Positions 17,520 to 26,270 of a stretch of 64,000 nucleotides of DNA are shown here, one piece after another; the first letter of the stretch is position 1; the number at the start of each line of letters is the position of its first letter. The stretch is taken from NCBI GenBank assembly GCA_002500745.1, contig DLST01000003.1, forward strand, positions 216,351 to 280,350. The letters run 5' to 3'. The notes below the pieces were generated by a model. That model had not been told where the DNA came from. It did no database searches and saw nothing but the letters and a program-made list of their open reading frames with translations. This stretch comes from Sphingobacterium sp. UBA7855. Lineage in GTDB: Bacteria; Bacteroidota; Bacteroidia; Sphingobacteriales; Sphingobacteriaceae. Made by a program: the position numbers and the translations under genes.

Positions 17520-18626
17520 CTACAATTTCCTCATTTTTGGATTAATTTTCATTCCACTCCGCAGTCCTTGCACTCCTTCATAAACAACTTTGGCGTTGGA
17601 ATCCAAACCTCCGTCCACAATATAATAATGTCCTACACGCGGACCAGCACTAAAAGGTATCATTTTAACGGTACTATCTGCCTGTAGTGTGTACACATAG
17701 GTCTTATCCTGAATCTCAAATACCGACTTTTGATGTACAAATGTGTGCTCCCCTGTCTCCATAGGTACCGCGATCTTACCAGTTGCGCCGTGTTTTAGAA
17801 TATGTTCGGCATTTGGGAATTGGACTCGAAGGGCAATGGATCCTGTATTGGCTTCAAACTCACTTTCAACAAGATGTGCAATTCCTTCATGTGGATAGAG
17901 TTCGCCATTCGCTAAAATTAATTTCACCGACTTTTGCGTTTCTTTGCCATTGAGCTTATCGCGCATAAGTGCTAGATACTCCCGTTCAGAAATATCAAAA
18001 TAAACATTCACTTTGCTGAGGTCAGAGATGGTTGTAATCAAACTTCCTTCGGTCAAAAGAGAGCCCTCACGCAATAAGATACGGTCTATACGCCCGTCGA
18101 ATGGAGCCCGTATAACCGTATAATCCAATCTTGTCTGCGCCTGATTAACCAACGCACGAGCTTCCTCTATTTTAGAATTGGATGCTTTTAGCTGAATCTT
18201 TAATAAATTATACTCCGAAGGGCTCACAATATTCTTGTCAACCAATTTTTGAGTTCGTTCCATCTCCAGTTTTATCTTTTGAGATTCGGCAATAGCATTA
18301 TCATACTGTGCTTTGGCTTTGGCTAACTCTGATCGGTATTCCTCATTATTATATTTAAATAATAGCTGTCCTTTCTTTACCCAGACGCCTTCATCGACAT
18401 AGATTTTATCCAAAAAACCATTCAGTTTTGAGCGAATCTCGACGTTTTTTAAGGCTTGAACATCTGCAATATACTCCTGATAAACAGTGGTGTCCATCAC
18501 CATCAAAGATGCAACGGGTATATTTTTGAGTTCTTCTTTCTGATCAGCGTTAGCATTAGAGGAGCGGCATGATGCCAACATCCCAACCGCGCCAAGTAAA
18601 AGGCACAGTATCCGTAATTTGTTCAT
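17520..18626 (-). CDS. RND efflux periplasmic adaptor (membrane fusion protein)
   Basis: A 368-residue lipoprotein (Cys20 in MLASC) of the AcrA/MexE family that bridges the RND pump and the outer-membrane channel. Order: N-terminal beta-barrel/lipoyl half (VEIRSKLNGFLDKIYVDEGV, KKGQLLFKYN), an alpha-helical hairpin (about 85-150, AKAQYDNAIAESQKI...NSKIEEARALVNQAQ), second lipoyl half (YTVIRAPFDGRIDR), beta-barrel and membrane-proximal domain. It is the first gene of the efflux operon, directly before the fused pump-channel gene. No regulator gene adjoins. A CCATGT-N13-ACATGG inverted repeat upstream (18682-18706) may be an operator. Confidence 0.92.
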   Translation of the reverse strand: MNKLRILCLLLGAVGMLASCRSSNANADQKEELKNIPVASLMVMDTTVYQEYIADVQALKNVEIRSKLNGFLDKIYVDEGVWVKKGQLLFKYNNEEYRSELAKAKAQYDNAIAESQKIKLEMERTQKLVDKNIVSPSEYNLLKIQLKASNSKIEEARALVNQAQTRLDYTVIRAPFDGRIDRILLREGSLLTEGSLITTISDLSKVNVYFDISEREYLALMRDKLNGKETQKSVKLILANGELYPHEGIAHLVESEFEANTGSIALRVQFPNAEHILKHGATGKIAVPMETGEHTFVHQKSVFEIQDKTYVYTLQADSTVKMIPFSAGPRVGHYYIVDGGLDSNAKVVYEGVQGLRSGMKINPKMRKL

Positions 18627-18681
18627 AGGGAAATAATCTTCTTTTTAGTGGTCACTATGGAATACCCAATCAATTTTTTAT

Positions 18682-18706
18682 CCATGTAGGCGTTTACCGA
18701 ACATGG
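18682..18706. promoter_or_regulatory. Inverted repeat upstream of the efflux operon
   Basis: CCATGT and ACATGG separated by 13 bases, about 60 bases upstream of the adaptor ATG. The position suits a repressor site, but no regulator gene is next to it and the arms are only 6 bp. Confidence 0.3.
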
Positions 18707-18915
18707 GTATTTCATCAACGATAATAAAATGTTAAATTCTCTTGCTAGCCATTAAATTTCAATGACTGAAGGGATCATGTAAGCAAAGGGAACTACGATA
18801 ACTTCATCAAGTATGAGGTGTACGCTATAACCTCGGTCGTATGACGCACAAAAACTGTCATACTTTTCAACTTTAATGAAATGTAGCTTTGATTGAAAAG
18901 ATAAATAGAGAATAA

Positions 18916-19278
18916 TTAGAATGGTCGAAACCGGTATAGGAATCGATAGTACCCCGGCCGACAGAGGGTTTTAGAACGGTAAAAAGGATGTTCGTGATCC
19001 TTTGCAAAGCATAAAGCGGTGAAAACAATACCGAAAACGAAAATGAAAATTGGCAACACTTGATTATTGACAGCAAATATGCGATAATCATCCTGCAACA
19101 GCACTTTTTCCTCATGGGAAGATTGAATAGGATCCAAATCCAATACATCATCTAAAAAATACTCCACAATAGTCTCGCCCGCATGCACAACCTGTCCCGT
19201 TGCCGACGAGAAAGAATCATACGTCAACAAATTAAGGTATGCAAAGAGTATTAACAAATGAAATATTTTACCTAACAT
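18916..19278 (-). CDS. Small membrane protein of unknown function
   Basis: A 120-residue protein that I do not recognise. It has an N-terminal hydrophobic segment (about 4-22, probably a signal peptide or anchor), an acidic soluble stretch (EYFLDDVLDLDPIQSSHEEK) and a second membrane helix (about 74-92, VLPIFIFVFGIVFTALCFA), ending in an Arg/Tyr-rich tail. A good -7 box, TATCTTTG on the minus strand (19296-19303), lies just upstream of the ATG and supports it being a real gene. It lies between the GH92 terminator and the efflux operon, in the same orientation as both, with about 290 bases to the adaptor gene. A partly overlapping ORF in another frame (18873-19151) is probably a shadow. Confidence 0.6.
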   Translation of the reverse strand: MLGKIFHLLILFAYLNLLTYDSFSSATGQVVHAGETIVEYFLDDVLDLDPIQSSHEEKVLLQDDYRIFAVNNQVLPIFIFVFGIVFTALCFAKDHEHPFYRSKTLCRPGYYRFLYRFRPF

Positions 19279-19340
19279 ATTGTAATTAAGAACGACAAAG
19301 ATATGATTTTAAATACCCAAGATTATTGTATTCATGTAAA

Positions 19341-19378
19341 AAAACCATGACAGCCTCAAAATTAACTATCATGGTTTT
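19341..19378 (-). terminator. Terminator after the first GH92 gene
   Basis: The perfect 10-bp inverted repeat AAAACCATGA/TCATGGTTTT with an 18-nt loop is followed on the minus strand by a T-rich run. It lies about 110 bases past the GH92 stop and closes PUL-B on the left. Confidence 0.75.
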
Positions 19379-19486
19379 CAAATACAACTCAATTTTCATC
19401 GATTGTTAAGAACTTTTAACGTTCAATGAAGTGCTAAATTTTCGTATAGATCAAGGATTAGCGAACTTACTGCTGTAGCAATTTTA

Positions 19487-21781
19487 TCACTTATCTATCT
19501 TTTCACGACTAAAGGAATACGGAGCATCCGCTTTTTTTGTACCTCTATTTTTATTTGGGGCATCGCTCATTTTGAACTGAAGGTTGGCGCCCTGCACTAA
19601 GTCTTTATAACGGATATAATTCCTGCCATAAGGTTTTCCATTCCAGGAAAGTTGGTCTACATAGACCTGATCCCCCCCCTTTTGCTTCGCTTCAATCAGC
19701 ACTTTTTTACCGTTCTCAAGACTTAGGGTCACCTTATCAAATTGCGGAGAACCGATCACATATTCTCCTGATCCGGGTGAAACGGGATAAAATCCCAATG
19801 AAGAAAAAACATACCACGCCGAGGTCTGCCCATTGTCTTCATCCCCACAATAGCCATCCGGTGTGGGCAAATACAGTTTATCCATTATTTTACGTACCCA
19901 ATATTGTGCTTTCCATGGCTCTGCAGCATAGTTATAAAGGTAGGGCATATGTTGAATTGGTTGATTACCATGCGCATACTGTCCCATATTCATCACCTGC
20001 ATCTCACGCATTTCGTGTATCATACCGCGACTCTTCATCCCCTCATAACTCGGAATAACAAATACAGTATCCAACATGGATACAAACGACTTATTACCAC
20101 CCATTAAATCAATTAAACCTTGAGGATCGTGGAATACGCAAAAACTCCAATGCCAAGCATTTCCTTCGGTATATTCTCTCGACCAAGCACTCGGGTCAAA
20201 ATTGGGAACGAATGAACCGTCGGCGTTTTTTCCGCGCATCAGTTTAGTACTTGGATCAAACAGATTTTTATAGTTCATTGCCCGTTTGGCATAAATCGCT
20301 GTCTCCGCCTTGGGTCTACCCAGCGCTTTACCAAACTCATAGATACACCAGTCGTTATAGGCATACTCCAGTGAGCGCGCTACATTTTGGTCGACCTTTA
20401 CGTCGGCGGGGATATAGCCTAATTTGTTATAGTATTCGTAACCAAAACGGCCAGTAGAGGTATGTTTAGGATAGGCATTATTGGCACCATGTTTCAATGC
20501 TTCCCACAATAACTCTTTATCATATCCCTTCCGACCAGTAATTAACGCATCCGCAACAATAGATGCAGAATTGTTTCCAATCATCGATGCGCGGTGTCCT
20601 GGAGAAGCCCACTCAGGAAGATAGCCGCTCTCTTTATAAGCATTTACCAAGCCTTCTTGCATACGATCGTTCATAGAAGGGTACAATAAATTTAATAATG
20701 GAAATAAACTTCGGAATGTATCCCAAAAACCTGTATCTGTAAACATTTCTCCAGGTAACACCTGACCATTGTAGGGGCTATAGTGAATACGGTTACCACT
20801 TGCGTCAATCTCCGAAAAATCTCTAGGGAAAAGTGTTGATCGGTACAAACAAGAATAAAATGTACGCAGTCTGTCAATATTTTGGTCTTCAACTTGTACA
20901 CGTCCCAGCACGTCATTCCACTGCGCTTTACCTTCGTCAACAACCTGCTGAAATGTCTTCGACTTAACTTCTTTCAAATTAATTTCTGCCTGTTCAAAAC
21001 TTATAAAAGAGGAAGCGATCCGAGCAATGACTTTCTCGCCTCTCTTCAAGGAAGGAAAGCCAACGACTGCTCCGGCGTGATTATCCTGAATTTCCAATTC
21101 ATCTGTTCTTATCGCGCCGCTTTTAACAGCAGCTTTGTAGGAGAAAGGTCTATCAAAGGTAATGACAAAATAATTTTTAAAATTATCCGGAACGCCGCCG
21201 CTATTCTTTGTTGAATAACCGATGATCTTATTTTCCTGAGGAATTACTTTAATATAAGAGCCCTTATCAAAGGCATCGATAATAACGTAAGCACTATCTG
21301 TTTTAGGAAAGGTAAACTGGAAGATTGCCGCTCGTTGCGACGGAGATAATTCAGTTGTTACATCGTGATCTGCGAGATAAACACTATAATAGTAAGGTTT
21401 TGCAATTTCGGCTTTATGTGAAAACCAGCTTGCTCGTTTTTCCTGATCAAATTGCGGAGTTCCCGTGACAGGCATGATTGAAAACTGCCCATAATCATTA
21501 TTCCAAGGGCTTGGTTGATGGGTTTGCTTGAACCCTTTGATTTTATCTGCCGTGTAAGTATATACCCAGCCGTCTCCCATCTTGCCTGTCTGTGGTGTCC
21601 AGAAATTCATACCCCATGGCCTTGCGATCGCTGGATAGGTATTCCCGTTAGACAATTCATACTTCGATTCGGTACCGATCAGAGGATTCACAAAGTCAAC
21701 CGGTGAGGACTGCTGCGCCATAGCTGTATGAATAGCGCATAGAAAAAGAATGCTACCTGTAAGTTTTTTAATATTAAACAT
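19487..21781 (-). CDS. GH92 family alpha-mannosidase (copy 1, Gln at acid position)
   Basis: A 764-residue exported enzyme of family GH92, calcium-dependent exo-alpha-mannosidases that invert configuration. It has a signal peptide ending AMAQQ, an N-terminal beta-sandwich (VNPLIGTES, SNGNTYPAIARPWGMNFWTP) and an (alpha/alpha)6 barrel with GFWDTFRSLFPLLNL, EGNAWHW, and CGDEDNGQTSAWYVFSSLG (Asp647/Asp649, base region). In the HGNxP motif it has Gln607 (HGNQPIQH) where the third copy of this locus has Glu. In GH92 that Glu is the general acid, and I recall Gln variants linked to mannose-1-phosphate linkages. It is closely similar to the copy at 43777-46125. It has its own promoter region with a LacI-type operator at 21820-21833 and follows a terminator. 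Confidence 0.92.
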   Translation of the reverse strand: MFNIKKLTGSILFLCAIHTAMAQQSSPVDFVNPLIGTESKYELSNGNTYPAIARPWGMNFWTPQTGKMGDGWVYTYTADKIKGFKQTHQPSPWNNDYGQFSIMPVTGTPQFDQEKRASWFSHKAEIAKPYYYSVYLADHDVTTELSPSQRAAIFQFTFPKTDSAYVIIDAFDKGSYIKVIPQENKIIGYSTKNSGGVPDNFKNYFVITFDRPFSYKAAVKSGAIRTDELEIQDNHAGAVVGFPSLKRGEKVIARIASSFISFEQAEINLKEVKSKTFQQVVDEGKAQWNDVLGRVQVEDQNIDRLRTFYSCLYRSTLFPRDFSEIDASGNRIHYSPYNGQVLPGEMFTDTGFWDTFRSLFPLLNLLYPSMNDRMQEGLVNAYKESGYLPEWASPGHRASMIGNNSASIVADALITGRKGYDKELLWEALKHGANNAYPKHTSTGRFGYEYYNKLGYIPADVKVDQNVARSLEYAYNDWCIYEFGKALGRPKAETAIYAKRAMNYKNLFDPSTKLMRGKNADGSFVPNFDPSAWSREYTEGNAWHWSFCVFHDPQGLIDLMGGNKSFVSMLDTVFVIPSYEGMKSRGMIHEMREMQVMNMGQYAHGNQPIQHMPYLYNYAAEPWKAQYWVRKIMDKLYLPTPDGYCGDEDNGQTSAWYVFSSLGFYPVSPGSGEYVIGSPQFDKVTLSLENGKKVLIEAKQKGGDQVYVDQLSWNGKPYGRNYIRYKDLVQGANLQFKMSDAPNKNRGTKKADAPYSFSREKIDK

Positions 21782-21819
21782 ATTTATGCTTTTGGGTTGA
21801 ACGTTTATAATGCAAAAGG

Positions 21820-21833
21820 CTAAAACGTATTAG
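21820..21833. promoter_or_regulatory. Candidate LacI-family operator upstream of GH92 copy 1
   Basis: CTAAAACGTATTAG, an even-length near-palindrome centred on CG (one mismatch from CTAAAACGTTTTAG), the usual shape of LacI-family operators. The identical 14-mer, also extended by TAAA, occurs upstream of GH92 copy 3 (46151-46164), next to the LacI-type gene. Confidence 0.65.
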
Positions 21834-21932
21834 TAAATATAGGTAAGAAATTTAAATATAGCCGATTGACAAGCTATTTTTCACAAGATGGTTACAAAAA
21901 AAAGCGAACAGCCCCTATCACTCCAAATAAAA

Positions 21933-21976
21933 TAGCCGCAAGATATTGTCTTTGTCAAACCAATACCTTACGGCTA
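21933..21976 (-). terminator. Terminator of the long PUL-B lipoprotein operon
   Basis: Stem of 16 bp with two mismatches (outer arms TAGCCG/CGGCTA, inner CAATA/TATTG) and a 12-nt loop. On the minus strand it is followed by TTTTATTT. It lies 65 bases after the stop of the PKD/discoidin lipoprotein. Confidence 0.75.
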
Positions 21977-22040
21977 ATTTTTAAACCAATGAGCCTCTTG
22001 TCGCTAACAACCTCAACGAACTGTTGTCAATTTTTGGTGC

Positions 22041-23093
22041 TTACTTTGGTAGTTCCAAAAGCCTAAATTCACTTATTTGGAAATTTGACCCAGAGGATAC
22101 CGCTTTTAAAACATACCTGTAATAACTATAAGGTTTTGCGTTCGTAAAAGAGAAATTAACGGACTTTCTTCTATCTGCTGAAGTAGTACCAAAGCTATAA
22201 CCTGTGACCGTGTTTAATGTTACCCAAGTTTCTCCATTGTCGGATGCCTGTATTTCCCAATCTTTCGGATCTCTTTCCGGAGCATCATTTCCGGTTGTTA
22301 TGGTATAACCATTGATCGTTTGGGGTTGATAGAATGCAAACTGCCAATACATACCGGGCTGATATCCACCGACAAAAAGTTTCGTAGTATTGTCGTTGTC
22401 GATTAATTTTTTCGAACCTTCGCCCGCATCAGGACCACTGGAATTGTCCTGAGAAATTCGAAAAGTATTGTCAATATTTGTCCAGTCTTTTACAATTCCC
22501 AGATCTGTCAGCATCTTTGTAATAACGATCTGCGAACCTTTCGGAGTTTTAACACGAAGTTGATAGGTCTCAAATTTACCGATTTCAATAGAAATATCTG
22601 CTTTTGCCTTATCAGAAACTTGCACATACTTATCTTTATCAGTCATCTTTGACCAAGTGACAGCCTGTACTGCTATGTCGCTGTCGTATGCCAAAATCAG
22701 CTTACCAGTTCCATTCTTTGTCGCATTGAATCGAATTAATTTTTCAGCATCAATTTTGATAACTTCTTCACGTTGCGCCCAATCTCCATTCTCGTTGAGC
22801 ACTTTAAGTTTGACTGTAAAATTACCCGTATTTAAAAAGGTATGTTGTGGCGAAACCTTTGACGAGGTGCTGTCATCGCCAAAACTCCAGCGCGTTTCGC
22901 TATAATCCGTTGACTGATTTGTAAATTCAAAAGTAAAAGGATCATCCTTGGCAACCTGTTTTGTAGAGAAAGCTGACACCGGATTGGGTAGCTGAGGTTT
23001 TTCAACTACTACTACTTCCTTTTCTTTACTGCAACCTAGACAGGTAAACAGTAAAAGAATATAAAAACTGTATTTTACTAATTTCATCTTCAT
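22041..23093 (-). CDS. Surface lipoprotein with PKD and discoidin-like modules
   Basis: A 350-residue lipoprotein (Cys21, TCLGC, followed by SKEKE). Residues about 40-115 form a PKD domain (VSAFSTKQVAKDDPFTFEF, RWSFGDDSTSS, HTFLNTGNFTVKLKV). The C-terminal 150 residues (about 200-350) are an F5/8 type C (discoidin, CBM32-like) module with GNDAPERDPKDWEIQAS and NGETWVTLNTVTG. No catalytic motif is seen, so the role is probably binding glycan at the cell surface. It is the last gene of the long operon running from the susC gene at 40144, just before its terminator. Confidence 0.8.
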   Translation of the reverse strand: MKMKLVKYSFYILLLFTCLGCSKEKEVVVVEKPQLPNPVSAFSTKQVAKDDPFTFEFTNQSTDYSETRWSFGDDSTSSKVSPQHTFLNTGNFTVKLKVLNENGDWAQREEVIKIDAEKLIRFNATKNGTGKLILAYDSDIAVQAVTWSKMTDKDKYVQVSDKAKADISIEIGKFETYQLRVKTPKGSQIVITKMLTDLGIVKDWTNIDNTFRISQDNSSGPDAGEGSKKLIDNDNTTKLFVGGYQPGMYWQFAFYQPQTINGYTITTGNDAPERDPKDWEIQASDNGETWVTLNTVTGYSFGTTSADRRKSVNFSFTNAKPYSYYRYVLKAVSSGSNFQISEFRLLELPK

Positions 23094-23129
23094 AAATTCA
23101 TCGTTGTAATACCATGTGTTGCCTTACAT

Positions 23130-24500
23130 CTATAAAAATTCAATCATCCTCCATTCAGAACATTGAAATAAGCTACTCCCAACATTTTCTGTAATATTTA
23201 GACGATAAAATTTGTAAATACCCGGCTTTTGGACATTAAATCTTCGTGTCTGAATTCTATTCGGGAAACTCTCATTTGTTCGTGTGTCAATCGTAACCCA
23301 GTTCTTACCATCTAACGATCCCTCAAGAAACCAGCTTTTTGGGTCACGCTCGATCGCATCATTTCCGGATGTAAGTGTATATGCCCCAATTTTCAGCGTT
23401 CGCGTGAACGTCAATGTACACTGCAGATCGCCCGTAAATGCACTTTGCAAAAATTTGGTACTCGTGAGGTCGTCCACAAATTTTAAGCTACCTTCACCCG
23501 CACTTGCACCACCATTATTATCCCGGTTTACCGATAGTGTTGCTTCTCCCGTTACATCAAATTCAACAACATTTGCGCAATCAATTAAAATCGTGGTATA
23601 GTTTTTCAGCGGATTGATCACATGCAGGGTAGGATCCTTTAAATAGACTGTTACAGCGAGAAACTTATCTTTATTTTTGGTAATAACATCCCAAGGAATC
23701 GATATATTGAAGGCCGCCGCCGATTTATTCCCCAGCACCTGCACGCGTGAAGGAAGTGCGTATTCATTTTCCTGTAAACCGATCGTATTCGCGGGAACCT
23801 TTTTCTGCGTTATCCAATTTGAAATTGAATCAGTTGTACCTCGCACTTCAACATAAAAAAATTTACTTGGAAAGGATGCTAACGAAACGCCGATTGGTAT
23901 CTCGATTCCTGAAGGTGTAGTATTGTAATTGTTATGATCGCTTGCTAAAATAATATTGCCAGGTGAATTTGTTATCGAAAGATAATGGATATCTGTTGCT
24001 GTCAGCAAATTCTTTGAGTCCATCGTTACAATTATGCTACTGGGATTTCCCAGCTGATTACCTTTTCCAGGATTGGATAATTTATAGGACAACGCAAACT
24101 TCTTACCGTAAACACGTTCGATCTCTGTTCGCGAAATCGTTAATAAAAAGGAGGTGGTATCCGCACCATATTGAAATTTCACGATATTCGGAAAAGAAAA
24201 TGCCGAATTGGGGAGTGTAACCACCTCTTTTAGTGTTCCTGATTGGATTAATTTGTTCACCGTATCGGTATTCAATTGAATTTCAACATCAAAGGTCTTT
24301 GACGCAGGACTACTCAATTTTACCTTCATCGGAACCTGTACATAATCATTTGTTTTGATCAGATCATTGCCTCCACCTTCAGCGATAACTTGAGCAGGAG
24401 CACCCTCCCGTAAATTAAACACCTCTAAATTATCTTTTGAACAAGCCAACAATTGACTTAAGAACAAAATGATCGTTGTATAATAAAATAGTCTTTTCAT
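23130..24500 (-). CDS. Surface lipoprotein with DUF1735-like and discoidin-like modules
   Basis: A 456-residue lipoprotein (Cys20, QLLAC). Residues about 25-310 form two beta-sandwich repeats resembling DUF1735, a domain frequent in Bacteroides mannan and N-glycan loci (YVQVPMKVKLSSPASKTFDV; later EIPIGVSLASFPSKFFYVEV). The C-terminal part (about 320-456) is an F5/8 type C module with GNDAIERDPKSWFLEGSLDG and NWVTIDTR, clearly related to the modules at 22041-23093 and 34559-35665. A probable surface glycan-binding protein. It starts 17 bases after the preceding gene of the operon. Confidence 0.8.
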   Translation of the reverse strand: MKRLFYYTTIILFLSQLLACSKDNLEVFNLREGAPAQVIAEGGGNDLIKTNDYVQVPMKVKLSSPASKTFDVEIQLNTDTVNKLIQSGTLKEVVTLPNSAFSFPNIVKFQYGADTTSFLLTISRTEIERVYGKKFALSYKLSNPGKGNQLGNPSSIIVTMDSKNLLTATDIHYLSITNSPGNIILASDHNNYNTTPSGIEIPIGVSLASFPSKFFYVEVRGTTDSISNWITQKKVPANTIGLQENEYALPSRVQVLGNKSAAAFNISIPWDVITKNKDKFLAVTVYLKDPTLHVINPLKNYTTILIDCANVVEFDVTGEATLSVNRDNNGGASAGEGSLKFVDDLTSTKFLQSAFTGDLQCTLTFTRTLKIGAYTLTSGNDAIERDPKSWFLEGSLDGKNWVTIDTRTNESFPNRIQTRRFNVQKPGIYKFYRLNITENVGSSLFQCSEWRMIEFL

Positions 24501-24517
24501 AATTCGCTTTTTTAAGA

Positions 24518-26254
24518 TTATTTATCAACCCAAACTCGTCCATCTAACTGCCAATTCTCCTGTCGCGCAATTTGTAACCAGCTAAATATCTGAGCGGTTA
24601 TATCAGTGTTTTTCGGTACTAACGTACTTATTGTTTCAACAGAAGGAGCACAAAGAAAATCATTCAGCTTAGAAATTTCATACGTGGAATTGCCCATCTT
24701 TAAGGTATTTCCATAAGGCCCATCGTCATAAAGTACACCATCAGTAACCGTTCCAACAATAGGCCAATTGGCAGCAAGATTCGGATAATAGGGATGTTCT
24801 TCACTTACTCCAACCTGACAATTATACTGCGTAATGACGGCCAAAGGCAAGGCTACTTTCCAAAATCGCACATCAGCCAGGTAGTAGTCACCTTGGTTCC
24901 AACTGCTTCCTCCATTTAAAAGCCCCAACCTAAATTTCGCTGGACTGCTAATCGTTCCCCACGAACTTATGTCCATCTCATTTCCCGGGAGACCGTTTGT
25001 ATAGGTTTTCAAAATACGTTTACCTTCGCTTGTGAGGGCTCCGACTATAGTCACATTATTCCAGGTTGCGTTGTTCAATTTAGGACCATTTACCTCACCA
25101 CTTCCGTTCGGGCCGCGCCCGTTGAACATCCAATAATCATCTTTAAAAGCCATTACCCATCCATTTGTTGGTGCACCTGATTCCCATTTCTCACGTTTGC
25201 CGATAAAAGATGGATAATTAGAAAATTTGTATGTGTTATTTGGCCCCTTATTCTTCTTAACTTTTAATTCAATGGTAAATTCTTCTTTATCACCAAGATC
25301 GAAAACAGGATTATCACCTTCGGTTAACTCTGCGTAGACACCGCCTTTAAATCTTAGAAAATCTCCCGAAAAGCGACTGCCCAAGTAAGGTTTATTGATA
25401 TACCTTGAATTATATTTAGGTGAGTAAAAGATAGTGAAGGTATTCACATTTGGATTACTAAAAATTGTATTGTCATTCTGCGCAGGAGGAATTTCAAAAG
25501 GCCCTCCTTTACTCGAAGTGATGATAACCAGCCAGTTCTCTTTTTTAAAAGCTGGGCGTTGCACCAAGGCCTGAATAACTTCCCCTACCTGCTTATCGAA
25601 ATTTTCTATGGCGGATTTATAAACAGCGCTGCTATTGTCATAGGCGCTGGCCTTTCCGGCCTTATCAACCGCTGTGAAATGGGCAGTCAACAAGGTTAAT
25701 TCCGGTTGCTTTAACCCTTCCTTAACACTATTGACAACCTCTTCGTCGGTACTCTCCAACTTAGCTACCGCAACAGGAGCAAGATTTTCAACAAATAGTT
25801 TAGAACTGCTATAGACTTTGAATTCAGGGTTCTTCATATTTGCAGCGACCCTTGTATAGACTGTTGGAAAGGTCTGAAAATTATTGTTCTTAAAATTATC
25901 ACCAATGACCAAATGTTTATTTTGGTTCACCCCAGTGATAATACTGGCTAGATCGGCGCCCATAGCAGTTGCATCGTCATGCTCCTCACTTAACGAAACC
26001 CAGGAATAAATCGAATGGTTGAGCAATCCATTCATCGTTGGAATATTTGCCGTCCGGACAGACTCTCCCCTTGCTCCGTCCACGATGAGCATGAGTACTT
26101 TTGGCTTGCCATATACTAGGTCAACGGTATCTTGTTGCCCCTCATTATCAGGCAACAGGCGTCCGAATTCATCATTACAGGATATGAGCATTGATAATAT
26201 AATCAAAGGCATTAGCCAGCGGCCTATATTTTTAAAATTAGCTTGAGATCTCAT
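24518..26254 (-). CDS. Degenerate alkaline-phosphatase-fold lipoprotein with LamG-like C terminus (DUF4983-like)
   Basis: A 578-residue lipoprotein (Cys26, LISC). Residues about 50-300 match the alkaline-phosphatase/phosphodiesterase fold: VLMLIVDGARG (Asp59), LASIITGVNQ and TAVDKAGKASAY (Asp197). Two metal-binding spots look altered. The usual GH pair after that Asp is GK (Lys201), and the usual TSDHG is TSSKG (Ser248, Lys249). Loss of these ligands suggests a non-catalytic protein. Residues about 310-480 are a concanavalin/LamG-like sandwich (GDFLRFKGGVYAEL, NATWNNVTIVGAL, YYLADVRFWKVAL), as in DUF4983 proteins of mannan loci. It is probably a glycan-binding surface protein rather than an enzyme. 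It sits in the middle of the PUL-B operon. Confidence 0.7.
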   Translation of the reverse strand: MRSQANFKNIGRWLMPLIILSMLISCNDEFGRLLPDNEGQQDTVDLVYGKPKVLMLIVDGARGESVRTANIPTMNGLLNHSIYSWVSLSEEHDDATAMGADLASIITGVNQNKHLVIGDNFKNNNFQTFPTVYTRVAANMKNPEFKVYSSSKLFVENLAPVAVAKLESTDEEVVNSVKEGLKQPELTLLTAHFTAVDKAGKASAYDNSSAVYKSAIENFDKQVGEVIQALVQRPAFKKENWLVIITSSKGGPFEIPPAQNDNTIFSNPNVNTFTIFYSPKYNSRYINKPYLGSRFSGDFLRFKGGVYAELTEGDNPVFDLGDKEEFTIELKVKKNKGPNNTYKFSNYPSFIGKREKWESGAPTNGWVMAFKDDYWMFNGRGPNGSGEVNGPKLNNATWNNVTIVGALTSEGKRILKTYTNGLPGNEMDISSWGTISSPAKFRLGLLNGGSSWNQGDYYLADVRFWKVALPLAVITQYNCQVGVSEEHPYYPNLAANWPIVGTVTDGVLYDDGPYGNTLKMGNSTYEISKLNDFLCAPSVETISTLVPKNTDITAQIFSWLQIARQENWQLDGRVWVDK

Positions 26255-26270
26255 CAGTTTAAAATTTAAG

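Noticed and set aside
18873..19151. 92-residue ORF overlapping the small membrane protein in another frame
   Set aside because: No promoter box fits its start, and its sequence looks like a frame shadow rich in Ser, Cys and Phe; the 120-residue frame has the signal, membrane helix and promoter.
19668..19685. Long C run in the GH92 copy 1 gene as a slippage site
   Set aside because: It is within an intact frame that aligns with the paralogue on both sides; there is no sign of a shifted frame.
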